Shown here: piece after piece, positions 24,706 through 31,664 of the stretch
Layout: each line of letters starts with the position of its first letter
Position numbering within the stretch: the first letter of the stretch is position 1
Origin: Deltaproteobacteria bacterium
Lineage (GTDB): Bacteria; Myxococcota; Myxococcia; Myxococcales; 40CM-4-68-19
DNA length: 32,622 nucleotides
NCBI GenBank assembly: GCA_025358085.1
Contig: JANYKT010000104.1
Span: 1 to 32,622 of the forward strand
Direction of reading: 5' to 3'
The notes under the pieces: model-generated
What the model saw: the letters and a program-made list of their open reading frames with translations, nothing else
What the model was told of the DNA's origin: nothing
The model's database searches: none
Program-made: the position numbers and the translations under genes

Positions 24706-26996
24706 ACCGCCCGCGGACTCCGTTGAGCCGCGGGTTCGTACTGACTGCGGGGCTGGGCGGTCTCTGTCTGCTGGCAGCAGTGCTGTGGCCGCTGCCGCCG
24801 GCAGAACTCGCGCTCGCGCGTGCCAGTTCGCTTCGAGTTCTGGCGAGCGACGGCACCCTGCTGCGTGAACTCGCCTCCAGCACTGCCGAGGGTCACGCGG
24901 CGCCGGCGCGACTGGATGCGCTGCCGGCCGACGTCTGGCAAGCCTTCGTGGCCGCAGAAGACAAGCGGTTCTGGTCGCATCCGGGAATCGATCCGCTCGC
25001 GGTGCTGCGGGCGCTCCGTGAAGATCTGCGGCAGCGGCGATTCGCCCAGGGCGCGTCCACGATTCCGCAGCAGCTCGCGCGCCTGCTGCGCCCGCACCGG
25101 CGCGGCTTGTTCGGAAAGCTCGGTGAGGCGGTGTTCGCGGTGCGGCTGAGCGCGCACCTCAGCAAGCGGGAAATTCTGGAGCAGTACCTGACGCGCGTGC
25201 CGCTCGGAAACGACATCCGCGGTGTCGAGGCCGCGGCGCGGCTCTACTTCGATCGACCGGCCGCGGCGCTCACCCCGCTGCAGGCGGCGCTGCTCGCAGC
25301 GCTGCCGCGCAGCCCGGCGGCGCTTGATCCTTTGCGACAGCCGGGACGCGCGCGGGCCGCGGCCTTGCGGGTGCTCGCGCGCATGGAAGCCTGCGGCTAC
25401 CTGAGCGCGAACGACTTCGCGAACGCCCCGCTCGACCTCGCCACCGAGCGCTTTCGGCGTGCGTTCGAGGCGGCCCACTTCGTCGAGGAAGCGGCGCGGC
25501 ATCGCACGCCCGAGGGCGCGGTGACCGTCGAGACCACGCTTGACCTCGCGCTCCAAAGGGCAGTCGAGGGCGCCGTGCGGGAGCAGGTCTTGCAGCTGCG
25601 GGACCGCAACGTCAGCAGCGCCGCGGCGCTGGTGATCGACAACGACAGCGGCGAGGTGCTGGCCTGGGTCGGCTCGCCGGACTGGTTCGACGAGGCACAT
25701 GCCGGCCGCATCGATGCGGTGCGGACCCGCCGGCAGCCCGGGAGCACCCTCAAGCCATTCGCCTACGCCCGCGCGATGGAGCTGGACGCGCTGACGCCAG
25801 CGACCTTGTTGTCCGATGTCGAGTCGCACTTCTCCGCTGCCAGCGGTGACTACGTGCCGAAGAACTACGACCGGCGCGCGCACGGACCGGTGCGTGCCCG
25901 GGTGGCGCTTGCAAGTTCGTACAACGTCCCCGCGGTGCGCGTGGCCGAAAAGCTCACCGCGCCGGGCCTCTTGCGCGCGCTGCACCAGGCAGGCTTCGAC
26001 AGCCTCGTTCTGGACGCCGAGCACTACGGGCTCGGCTTGGTCCTCGGCGACGGCGAAGTGACACTGCTGGAGCTGGCTCGCGCCTATGCCGGTATCGCGC
26101 GCGGCGGCGTGCTGCAGGACCTGACGCTTTTGCGTCGCGCGCTCGACGCGCACGGCAAGCCGCTGCCGCTGCTGCCGCCGGCCTTCCCTCCGCGCCGCAT
26201 GATGACTTCCGCGACCACGGCGCTGGTGACCGACATCCTCGCCGACCCCGCGGCGCGGGCTCCCTCTTTCGGCCTGGACAACGCGCTTCGGCTGCCGTTC
26301 CGGGTCGCCGCCAAGACCGGCACCTCGCGGGCTTTCACCGACAACTGGACCGCCGGGTCCACGCGCGAGCGGACGGTCGCGGTCTGGGTCGGCAACATGA
26401 GCGGCGAGACCATGCGCCACGTCAGCGGCATCACCGGCGCGGGTCCGCTCTTCCAGCGAGTGATGACGCTCGCCATGGCCGGCATCGAGAAGCCGGCGCC
26501 CCTCTGGAATGATCGCACGCTCGAGTCGCACGAGGTCTGCGCGCTGTCGGGCAGCCTGGCCACGGAGTTCTGTCCCTCGCGCGTCAGCGAACGCTTCGCC
26601 GCGGGCACGGCGCCAACGCAGCCCTGCGAGATGCACTCGCGCAAGGGGCTCGATCTGGGCCCCCGCTTCTATGACTGGGCCGCGCACCAGGGGGTGGAAA
26701 CGCTCTCGCTCTCGACGTCCGGCGCTGCCCAGGCCGCGCTCGCCTTTCCAACGGATGGCGACGAGTTCCTGCGCAGCCCCGACCTGCCAGACACCGCGCA
26801 GACCATCCCGGTGCGCGCGCTCGCACCCGCGGGAGGTGAGGCGCTGGAGCTGCGCCTGGACGACGGCGAGCGCACAGCACTGCAGGCGCCCTTCAGCACC
26901 CGCATCCCGGCCCGCCGCGGCCATCACGAGCTTCGCCTCTATCGCCGCGGCCTCGCCGACCCCGACGCGCGGGTTTTCTTCGAGGTCAAAGGCTGA
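24702..26996 (+). CDS. pbpC: Penicillin-binding protein 1C (bifunctional transglycosylase/transpeptidase)
   Basis: A 764-residue protein whose ATG at 24702 overlaps the stop of the alpha-2-macroglobulin gene. One membrane segment lies at about residues 12-30. The glycosyltransferase domain (GT51) has the catalytic Glu86 in AAEDKRFWSHPG and GASTIPQQLARLL (117-129). The transpeptidase domain has Ser348 and Lys351 (PGSTLKPFAYA), the SYN motif (406-408) and KTGT from Lys538. The C-terminal PBP1C-specific domain includes CALSGSLATEFCPS and ends with a beta fold. All catalytic motifs are intact. It polymerises and cross-links peptidoglycan; with its upstream partner it is thought to repair the wall where a protease or predator has breached the envelope. 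Its stop lies 46 bp from the convergent rlmH stop. Confidence 0.95.
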   Translation: MNRPRTPLSRGFVLTAGLGGLCLLAAVLWPLPPAELALARASSLRVLASDGTLLRELASSTAEGHAAPARLDALPADVWQAFVAAEDKRFWSHPGIDPLAVLRALREDLRQRRFAQGASTIPQQLARLLRPHRRGLFGKLGEAVFAVRLSAHLSKREILEQYLTRVPLGNDIRGVEAAARLYFDRPAAALTPLQAALLAALPRSPAALDPLRQPGRARAAALRVLARMEACGYLSANDFANAPLDLATERFRRAFEAAHFVEEAARHRTPEGAVTVETTLDLALQRAVEGAVREQVLQLRDRNVSSAAALVIDNDSGEVLAWVGSPDWFDEAHAGRIDAVRTRRQPGSTLKPFAYARAMELDALTPATLLSDVESHFSAASGDYVPKNYDRRAHGPVRARVALASSYNVPAVRVAEKLTAPGLLRALHQAGFDSLVLDAEHYGLGLVLGDGEVTLLELARAYAGIARGGVLQDLTLLRRALDAHGKPLPLLPPAFPPRRMMTSATTALVTDILADPAARAPSFGLDNALRLPFRVAAKTGTSRAFTDNWTAGSTRERTVAVWVGNMSGETMRHVSGITGAGPLFQRVMTLAMAGIEKPAPLWNDRTLESHEVCALSGSLATEFCPSRVSERFAAGTAPTQPCEMHSRKGLDLGPRFYDWAAHQGVETLSLSTSGAAQAALAFPTDGDEFLRSPDLPDTAQTIPVRALAPAGGEALELRLDDGERTALQAPFSTRIPARRGHHELRLYRRGLADPDARVFFEVKG

Positions 26997-27000
26997 AACC

Positions 27001-27033
27001 GGCGCTGCTCGCGCCGCTGCTGCCGTCAGCGGC
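27001..27033. terminator. Hairpins between pbpC and rlmH stops
   Basis: GGCGC (27001-27005) can pair with GCGCC (27011-27015), or GCCGCTG (27013-27019) with CAGCGGC (27027-27033) over a 7-nt loop; the two are mutually exclusive. Both lie in the 46-bp gap between convergent stops. No clear T-tract follows, so the terminator call is tentative. Confidence 0.35.
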
Positions 27034-27042
27034 AAAAGCTGC

Positions 27043-27480
27043 TTACTTATGGTACGGCGCGCCGCGGAGGATCTCGAAGGCGCGGTAGAGCTGCTCCAGC
27101 ACCAGCACGCGCGCAAGCCGGTGCGGCAGCGTCAGGCGCGACAGGCTCCAGACAAAGCGCGCTTCCGACCGCACGCGCGGCGAGAGCCCCTCGTCTCCGC
27201 CGATGCAGAGCGTGAGCCCCAGCGCCGAATCGCGCAGCCGGCCGATCCGGTGCGCAAGCTCGGAGGAGGTGACCTCGGTCCCGCGCTCGTCCAGCGCCCA
27301 CAGCTCGGACGGCGGCCGCAGCGCCTTGGCCAGGAGCGCGTCAGCCTCCTTGTCGATGGCGCCGGCCTTGAGCTCAACCAACTCGAGCTCGGCCGACCGC
27401 TGCAGGCGCGAGGCATATTCCTCCACGCCGGCGGCGGTGAACTCCTTATCGCGCCCGACCGAGACCAGCCGGATCTTCAG
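27043..27480 (-). CDS. rlmH: 23S rRNA pseudouridine-1915 N3-methyltransferase RlmH, CTG start
   Basis: A 145-residue SPOUT-class methyltransferase using S-adenosylmethionine to modify pseudouridine 1915 in helix 69 of 23S rRNA. The conserved start KIRLVSVGRDKEFTAAGVEE follows directly on a CTG at 27480-27478; in this frame no ATG, GTG or TTG exists between the upstream TGA and that point. A GTG at 27426 would remove the first beta strand. CTG therefore appears to be the initiator, overlapping the TGA of rsfS as CTGA. Later motifs are ELWALDERGTEVTS, LCIGGDEGLSP (SAM-binding knot) and LVLEQLYRAFEILRGAPYHK at the C-terminus, which is canonical. It is the last gene of proB-proA-rsfS-rlmH; the rsfS-rlmH pair is conserved across many bacteria. 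Confidence 0.92.
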   Translation of the reverse strand: MKIRLVSVGRDKEFTAAGVEEYASRLQRSAELELVELKAGAIDKEADALLAKALRPPSELWALDERGTEVTSSELAHRIGRLRDSALGLTLCIGGDEGLSPRVRSEARFVWSLSRLTLPHRLARVLVLEQLYRAFEILRGAPYHK

Positions 27481-27917
27481 ACCGTCACGCGCGGCGCGTC
27501 AGCCCAGAGCCCTTCCAGGTCGTAGTACGCCCGCTCGTCCTGGTGGAAGACGTGCAGCACCACATCGCCGAAGTCGAGCAGCGTCCACTTGCCACCGCGG
27601 CTCCCCTCGAAGCCGATGGTGCGCTGCCCAGCCTCCTTCATGGCGGCCTCGACGCCCTCAGCCACCGCGTCAAGCTGCCGGTCGCTTCCGCCCGAGCAGA
27701 TGACGAGAAAGTCGGTGTAGCTCGACAGCTCGCGCAGGTCGATGACGATGACGTCCTCGGCCTTCTTCTCCAGCGCGGCGTTCGCCGCCAGCCTGGCTGA
27801 CTTGAGCGAGTCGTCGCTCTTCACCTTGGCGCGGACGGCGGCGCGCTCGGGATCGTGCGTCTTGTTGGACTTCTGCATCTTCTGCGAGAGAGCCATCTGA
27901 TTCGGCGACTGTGGCAT
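27477..27917 (-). CDS. rsfS: Ribosomal silencing factor RsfS
   Basis: About 146 residues if started at the ATG at 27917, or 139 from the ATG at 27896; the N-terminal 35 residues are a charged, poorly conserved extension and do not settle the choice. The DUF143/Iojap core is clear: ALEKKAEDVIVIDLRELSSY, TDFLVICSGGSDRQLDA, GGKWTLLDFGDVVLHVFH and RAYYDLEGLWADAP. Family knowledge: RsfS binds ribosomal protein L14 on the 50S subunit and blocks joining with 30S when nutrients are scarce. It lies 29 bp after proA and overlaps rlmH by 4 bp. Confidence 0.95.
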   Translation of the reverse strand: MPQSPNQMALSQKMQKSNKTHDPERAAVRAKVKSDDSLKSARLAANAALEKKAEDVIVIDLRELSSYTDFLVICSGGSDRQLDAVAEGVEAAMKEAGQRTIGFEGSRGGKWTLLDFGDVVLHVFHQDERAYYDLEGLWADAPRVTV

Positions 27918-27946
27918 CCGTTCCTTTCAAGCGCCCTTTCGGGCGG

Positions 27947-29314
27947 TCATGGTCGCACCTGTCCGTCGCCACGCACGACGAAGCGGGTGCAGGTGAGTTC
28001 GCGCAGGCCCATCGGGCCATACGCGTGGAGCTTGCTGGTGGAGATTCCGATCTCGGCGCCCAGGCCGAGCTCGCCGCCGTCATTGAAGCGGGTCGAAGCG
28101 TTGGAGACAACACACGAGGCATCGACTTCGCGCAAGAAGCGTTCCGCGAGCGCCTCGGAGCGGGTGCAGATGGACTCGGTGTGCCGGCTGCCGTAGCGCG
28201 CGATATGTCGCAGCGCCCCGTCGAGACCGTCGACCACCGCGACGGCGATCGTGAGCTCAAGAAATTCGCGGCCGAAGTCGTCGGGCTGCGCCAGCACCGC
28301 GCGGCCGGTTCCGCCGGTTCCGCCGGCTCCGGATCTCGACAGCGGTGCATTGCCGGTTGGCACGACTTGCGTAGGGGGTCCCCACTCTTGCCAGGATCGC
28401 CAGGCTCGGTCGTCGAGGCGGACTTCGACGCCGTGCTCGAGGAGCGCGCGCGTGAGGACTGGCAGCGCCTCGGCGGCCACCGCTGCATCGACGAGCAGGC
28501 ACTCGAGCGCGTTGCACACGCCCGGCCGTTGCGTCTTTCCATTCACCGCCAGGCGCGCGGCGAGGGCGAGGTCCGCGTCGGCTGCGACGTAAAGATGACA
28601 CACACCTTGATAGTGCTTGATGACCGGGATTCGCGAGCGCTCGGAGATGAAGCGAACGAGGGACGGGCCGCCGCGCGGGATGCAGAGATCGATCTGGTCC
28701 TCGAGCTGCAGCAGCTCGCCAAGCAGCGCGCGATCGGGCGCGACGAGCTGGGCGGCCTCCTCCGGGAGCCCCGCGCGCGCGAGCGCCCGCTGCGCGCAGC
28801 CGAGCAGCACCGAGCTCGTCTGCAGCGCCTCGGACCCCGGACGCAGCAGCACCGCGTTGCCGCTGCGCAGGCAGAGCGCGGCGGCTTCTGCAGTGACGCC
28901 CGGGCGCGACTCGTAGATCATCAGGATCACACCCAGCGGCACGCGCACTCGCTCGACGCGCAGGCCATTGGGGCGCACCTGCCGCTCGACCACCTCGCCC
29001 ACGGGATCAGGCTGCAGCAAAATCGCGCGCACCGACTCCGCGAGCGTGCGCAGCCGCGGCCCGTCGAGCCGCAGCCGATCGAGGAACGCTGCATTTTGGG
29101 CCGCCGCAAAGCGCAGGTCGGCCTCGTTTGCGATTGAGACCGCCTCCGCCGCGGCGAGCAGCTCGTCGGCGAAGAAGCCAATTGCGGTCGCCCGTTGCTC
29201 CGCGCTGGACCGCGCCAGTTGCCGCCCCGCCAGCTGCGCGCGAGTGGCCAGCTCCCGCGCCGCAAGCTGCTGATCGAGCGACGCGGCCCCGGGCCCGGCC
29301 GGTTGGCAGCTCAA
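27947..29314 (-). CDS. proA: Gamma-glutamyl phosphate reductase ProA, TTG start
   Basis: A 455-residue enzyme, second step of proline synthesis: NADPH reduction of gamma-glutamyl phosphate to glutamate semialdehyde. I place the start at the TTG at 29314-29312, which overlaps the proB stop as TTGA; further upstream the frame is only the antisense-like shadow of proB. Family motifs include [54 protein letters not shown] and [16 protein letters not shown], with the catalytic Cys in RPGVCNA. The end, [20 protein letters not shown], is typical. Compared with the E. coli enzyme it carries about 24 extra residues, Gly/Thr/Ser-rich, after QVVPTGN around residue 315-340 (DNA near 28295-28375). Part of the proB-proA-rsfS-rlmH operon. 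Confidence 0.95.
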   Translation of the reverse strand: MSCQPAGPGAASLDQQLAARELATRAQLAGRQLARSSAEQRATAIGFFADELLAAAEAVSIANEADLRFAAAQNAAFLDRLRLDGPRLRTLAESVRAILLQPDPVGEVVERQVRPNGLRVERVRVPLGVILMIYESRPGVTAEAAALCLRSGNAVLLRPGSEALQTSSVLLGCAQRALARAGLPEEAAQLVAPDRALLGELLQLEDQIDLCIPRGGPSLVRFISERSRIPVIKHYQGVCHLYVAADADLALAARLAVNGKTQRPGVCNALECLLVDAAVAAEALPVLTRALLEHGVEVRLDDRAWRSWQEWGPPTQVVPTGNAPLSRSGAGGTGGTGRAVLAQPDDFGREFLELTIAVAVVDGLDGALRHIARYGSRHTESICTRSEALAERFLREVDASCVVSNASTRFNDGGELGLGAEIGISTSKLHAYGPMGLRELTCTRFVVRGDGQVRP

Positions 29315-30435
29315 GTAACCACCAGATCGTCGCGGTGCACGACGCAGTCGAGCAGCCGATAGCCGAGCTGCGTCTCGATGTCCGAACTCTTCCGGCCCGC
29401 GATGCGCCGCACCTCGTCCGCGCCGTAGACCGCCAGGCCCCGTGCGAAAGCGCAGCCGTCGAGTCCCGAGATCTCGACCGGGTCGCCGGAGGAGAAGCTG
29501 CCCATCACCTCGCGCACGCCGCTGGGGAGCAGGCTCTTCTTGCCCGCGACCACAGCCTCTCGCGCGCCGTCGTCCACCCGCAGCTCGCCGCGCGTCTTCA
29601 AGTCCAGCATCCAGCGTTGCCGCAGCGTCCTCCGCTCGCCCTGCGGCAAGACCAGCGTGCCGACGTCCTCGCCCGCGAAAAGCCGCTGCAGCATGAGCGG
29701 TTCGCCGGCTACGATGGCGCAAGGGACGCCCGCCTCGGTGGCGCGCCGGGCCGCGCGCAGCTTGGTGATCATCCCTCCGGTGCCGACCGCGGACCCGGCG
29801 GAAAACGGAGACCCGGCCAGCGCCTCGACCGCCGGTGTGACGCGATCGATGACGGAGATCCTCTGTGCTTTTTTGTCCTTGCGCGGGTCGGCCGTGAAGA
29901 CGCCGCCCGCATCGGTGAGGATGACCAGCAGGTCCGCCTCGACCAGGTCGACCACCATGGCCGCGAGCGAGTCATTGTCGCCGAACTTGATCTCCTCGAC
30001 CGAGACCGTGTCGTTTTCATTGATGACCGGAAGCACGCCGCGCTCGAGCAATGCGCCCAGCGCCCGGCGCGCATTGAGGTAGCGCCCGCGGTTGGTGATG
30101 TCCGCATGGGTCAGCAGCACCTGCGCGCAGTGCACCCCGCGCTGTTCGAAGTGGTCGTCGTAGAGCCGCATCAACAGGCTCTGCCCCGCGGCTGCCGCTG
30201 CCTGCTTGAGCGCCATCTCGCGCGGCCTCGACTTGAGCCCCAGCCGCTCGACCCCGAGCGCGACCGCGCCGCTCGTCACCACCAGTGGCCTGCGCCCCGC
30301 GCAGACCGCGAAGACGTCGTCACACAGAGCGGCGAACCGGGCGCGGTCGAGGCTGCCTTTGGCGGCCAGCACTGCCGAGCCGATCTTGATGACCGGACGA
30401 CGGCAGCGCATGAGGAGGGTGCGATCGAAGGGCAT
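29311..30435 (-). CDS. proB: Glutamate 5-kinase ProB with PUA domain
   Basis: A 374-residue enzyme from the ATG at 30435; ATG at 30411 ([15 protein letters not shown]) and 30459 are alternatives. It phosphorylates glutamate at the gamma carboxyl, the first and feedback-regulated step of proline synthesis. The amino acid kinase domain shows [50 protein letters not shown] and [17 protein letters not shown], then [12 protein letters not shown]. The last 80 or so residues form the PUA domain ([32 protein letters not shown]). It is the first gene of the operon; its promoter should lie between the start and the repeat block that begins near 30514, leaving only about 80 bp of unique sequence. Confidence 0.95.
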   Translation of the reverse strand: MPFDRTLLMRCRRPVIKIGSAVLAAKGSLDRARFAALCDDVFAVCAGRRPLVVTSGAVALGVERLGLKSRPREMALKQAAAAAGQSLLMRLYDDHFEQRGVHCAQVLLTHADITNRGRYLNARRALGALLERGVLPVINENDTVSVEEIKFGDNDSLAAMVVDLVEADLLVILTDAGGVFTADPRKDKKAQRISVIDRVTPAVEALAGSPFSAGSAVGTGGMITKLRAARRATEAGVPCAIVAGEPLMLQRLFAGEDVGTLVLPQGERRTLRQRWMLDLKTRGELRVDDGAREAVVAGKKSLLPSGVREVMGSFSSGDPVEISGLDGCAFARGLAVYGADEVRRIAGRKSSDIETQLGYRLLDCVVHRDDLVVT

Positions 30436-30513
30436 TTTTATCTTCTTGTCTTCTAGCAAATTCGCTTGCTTCCGGCCTCTGCAAATGCTGGGCGGGCTTT
30501 CCGGGTCTCACTC

Positions 30514-30810
30514 GATAGGCGGCGCTGGGGCCGCCGGGGATCCGGGCATCCCGCGCGCCCCTCCGGATGCGTGGCCGCGCGGTTCTGCGCGTTCTCCTCG
30601 CGCTCGGTGGTCGGGGCGGCCCCGCAAACGTCGGGCGCGCAGAATGCCCGGCATCCCCGGCTCAGCGGACGCCTCTCGGGAGACCCCGGGGGGCCTCGCG
30701 CGCGGTTCGCGTGGCGCCGCCACCTCGCTTTGCTGGCGGCAGCGAGCGCCCGGCGTAGCAAGCAAGAAAGGGAGCAAGCGAGTCATCTATCAAAGTCGCC
30801 AGCAGGAACG
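30514..30810 (+). repeat. Structured dispersed repeat, copy R1
   Basis: A 297-bp unit that starts GATAGGCGGCGCT and ends GCCAGCAGGAACG, where copy R2 begins at once. Inside it, 30534-30560 and 30633-30660 form an imperfect inverted repeat of 27-28 bp with four or so differences, enclosing a 72-nt loop. A further 150 bp follow, with GGGAGACCCCGGGG and a purine-rich AGCAAGCAAGAAAGG tail. No convincing gene lies in it, although its high GC leaves several chance open frames. Confidence 0.9.
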
Positions 30811-31133
30811 ATAGGCGGCGCTGTCGCCGCCGGTGATCCGGGCATCCCGCGCGCCCCTCCGGATGCGTGGCCGCGCGGTTTCTGCGCGTTCTCCTCGCGC
30901 TCGGTGGTCGGGGCGGCCCCGCAAACGTCGGGCGCGCAGAATGCCCGGCATCCCCGGCTCAGCGGACGCCTCTCGGGAGACCCCGGGGAGCCTCGCGCGC
31001 GGTTCGCGTGGCGCCGCCACCTCGGCCTTGCTGGCGACCGGCGAGCGCCAGCGTAGCAAGCAAAAGAAGCAAGCAAAAGAAGCAACAGAGCAAGCGACGC
31101 CAGCGAGTCGTCCATCAAACTCGCCAGCAGGAA
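30811..31133 (+). repeat. Structured dispersed repeat, copy R2
   Basis: A direct copy of R1, nearly identical over the first 220 bp (for example one extra T in CGGTTTCTGCG). The hairpin arms are at 30830-30856 and 30930-30957. The tail is longer because a 13-bp unit AGCAAGCAAAAGA occurs twice in tandem (31055-31067 and 31068-31080). It ends in the same GCCAGCAGGAA as R1. Confidence 0.9.
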
Positions 31134-31182
31134 TTGCCAACCAGGTTGATCTGGATCTTGAATTTGTCCCGACGTAACCGAT

Positions 31183-31302
31183 GCTGCCGACCGCGAGATG
31201 CGGACGCCACGCGAGCAGCCAGCAGCGCCCTGTGGGGTCTCTCGAGCGGCGGCCGCCAAGCCGCGGGATGCCCGGATCCCCGGCGGACGCACCGCCCCTA
31301 TT
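31183..31302 (-). repeat. Structured repeat, inverted copy R3 lacking its centre
   Basis: An inverted, shorter copy of about 120 bp. It matches R4 through GTGGGGTCTCTCGAGCGGCG and GCCGCCAAGCC, then jumps directly to CGGGATGCCCGGATCCCCGG and the terminal CCTATT. Compared with R4, about 105 bp are missing: one hairpin arm plus the loop. Confidence 0.8.
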
Positions 31303-31380
31303 GGCCGACCAAACACCGCTTCTCGAGGGCTACAGCCCCCTCTCCCGAGCCCACGCTGAGTCGCCTGGAAGCGAGTCGTC

Positions 31381-31606
31381 GCTGCCGATCGCGAGGTGCG
31401 GACGCCACGCGAACAGCCAGCAGCGCTCCGTGGGGTCTCTCGAGCGGCGGCCGCCAAGCCGGGGAGGCCGGGCATTCTGCGCGCCCGACGTTTGCGGGGC
31501 CGCCACGACCGCCGCTCGCGAGGAGCCTGCGCAGACCCGCGCGGCCACGCATCCGGAGGGGCGCGCGGGATGCCCGGATCCCCGGCGGACTCGAGCGCCT
31601 CCTATT
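31381..31606 (-). repeat. Structured repeat, inverted copy R4
   Basis: An inverted copy of about 226 bp, more diverged from R1/R2 but with all parts present. Hairpin arms lie at 31459-31486 and 31558-31584, and the unit ends in CCTATT, the complement of the ATAGG that opens R1 and R2. The purine-rich tail of R1/R2 is not evident on this copy. Confidence 0.85.
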
Positions 31607-31664
31607 GAGGAGAAACCCAGAGAAGCGATGCGCGCAGCAAGCGGCATCTATATAAAGAGAGCAA

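Noticed and set aside
24522-27116. Open frame of 864 codons on the minus strand
   Set aside because: Antisense to pbpC, which has all catalytic motifs in the plus frame.
30783-31475. Open frame of 230 codons on the minus strand through R2-R4, with a hydrophobic Leu-rich stretch
   Set aside because: It crosses repeat boundaries, differs between copies by frame, and the conserved feature among copies is the inverted repeat, not the protein.
30514-31606. CRISPR array
   Set aside because: Units are 120-320 bp, few, in both orientations and without regular spacers; no cas genes nearby.
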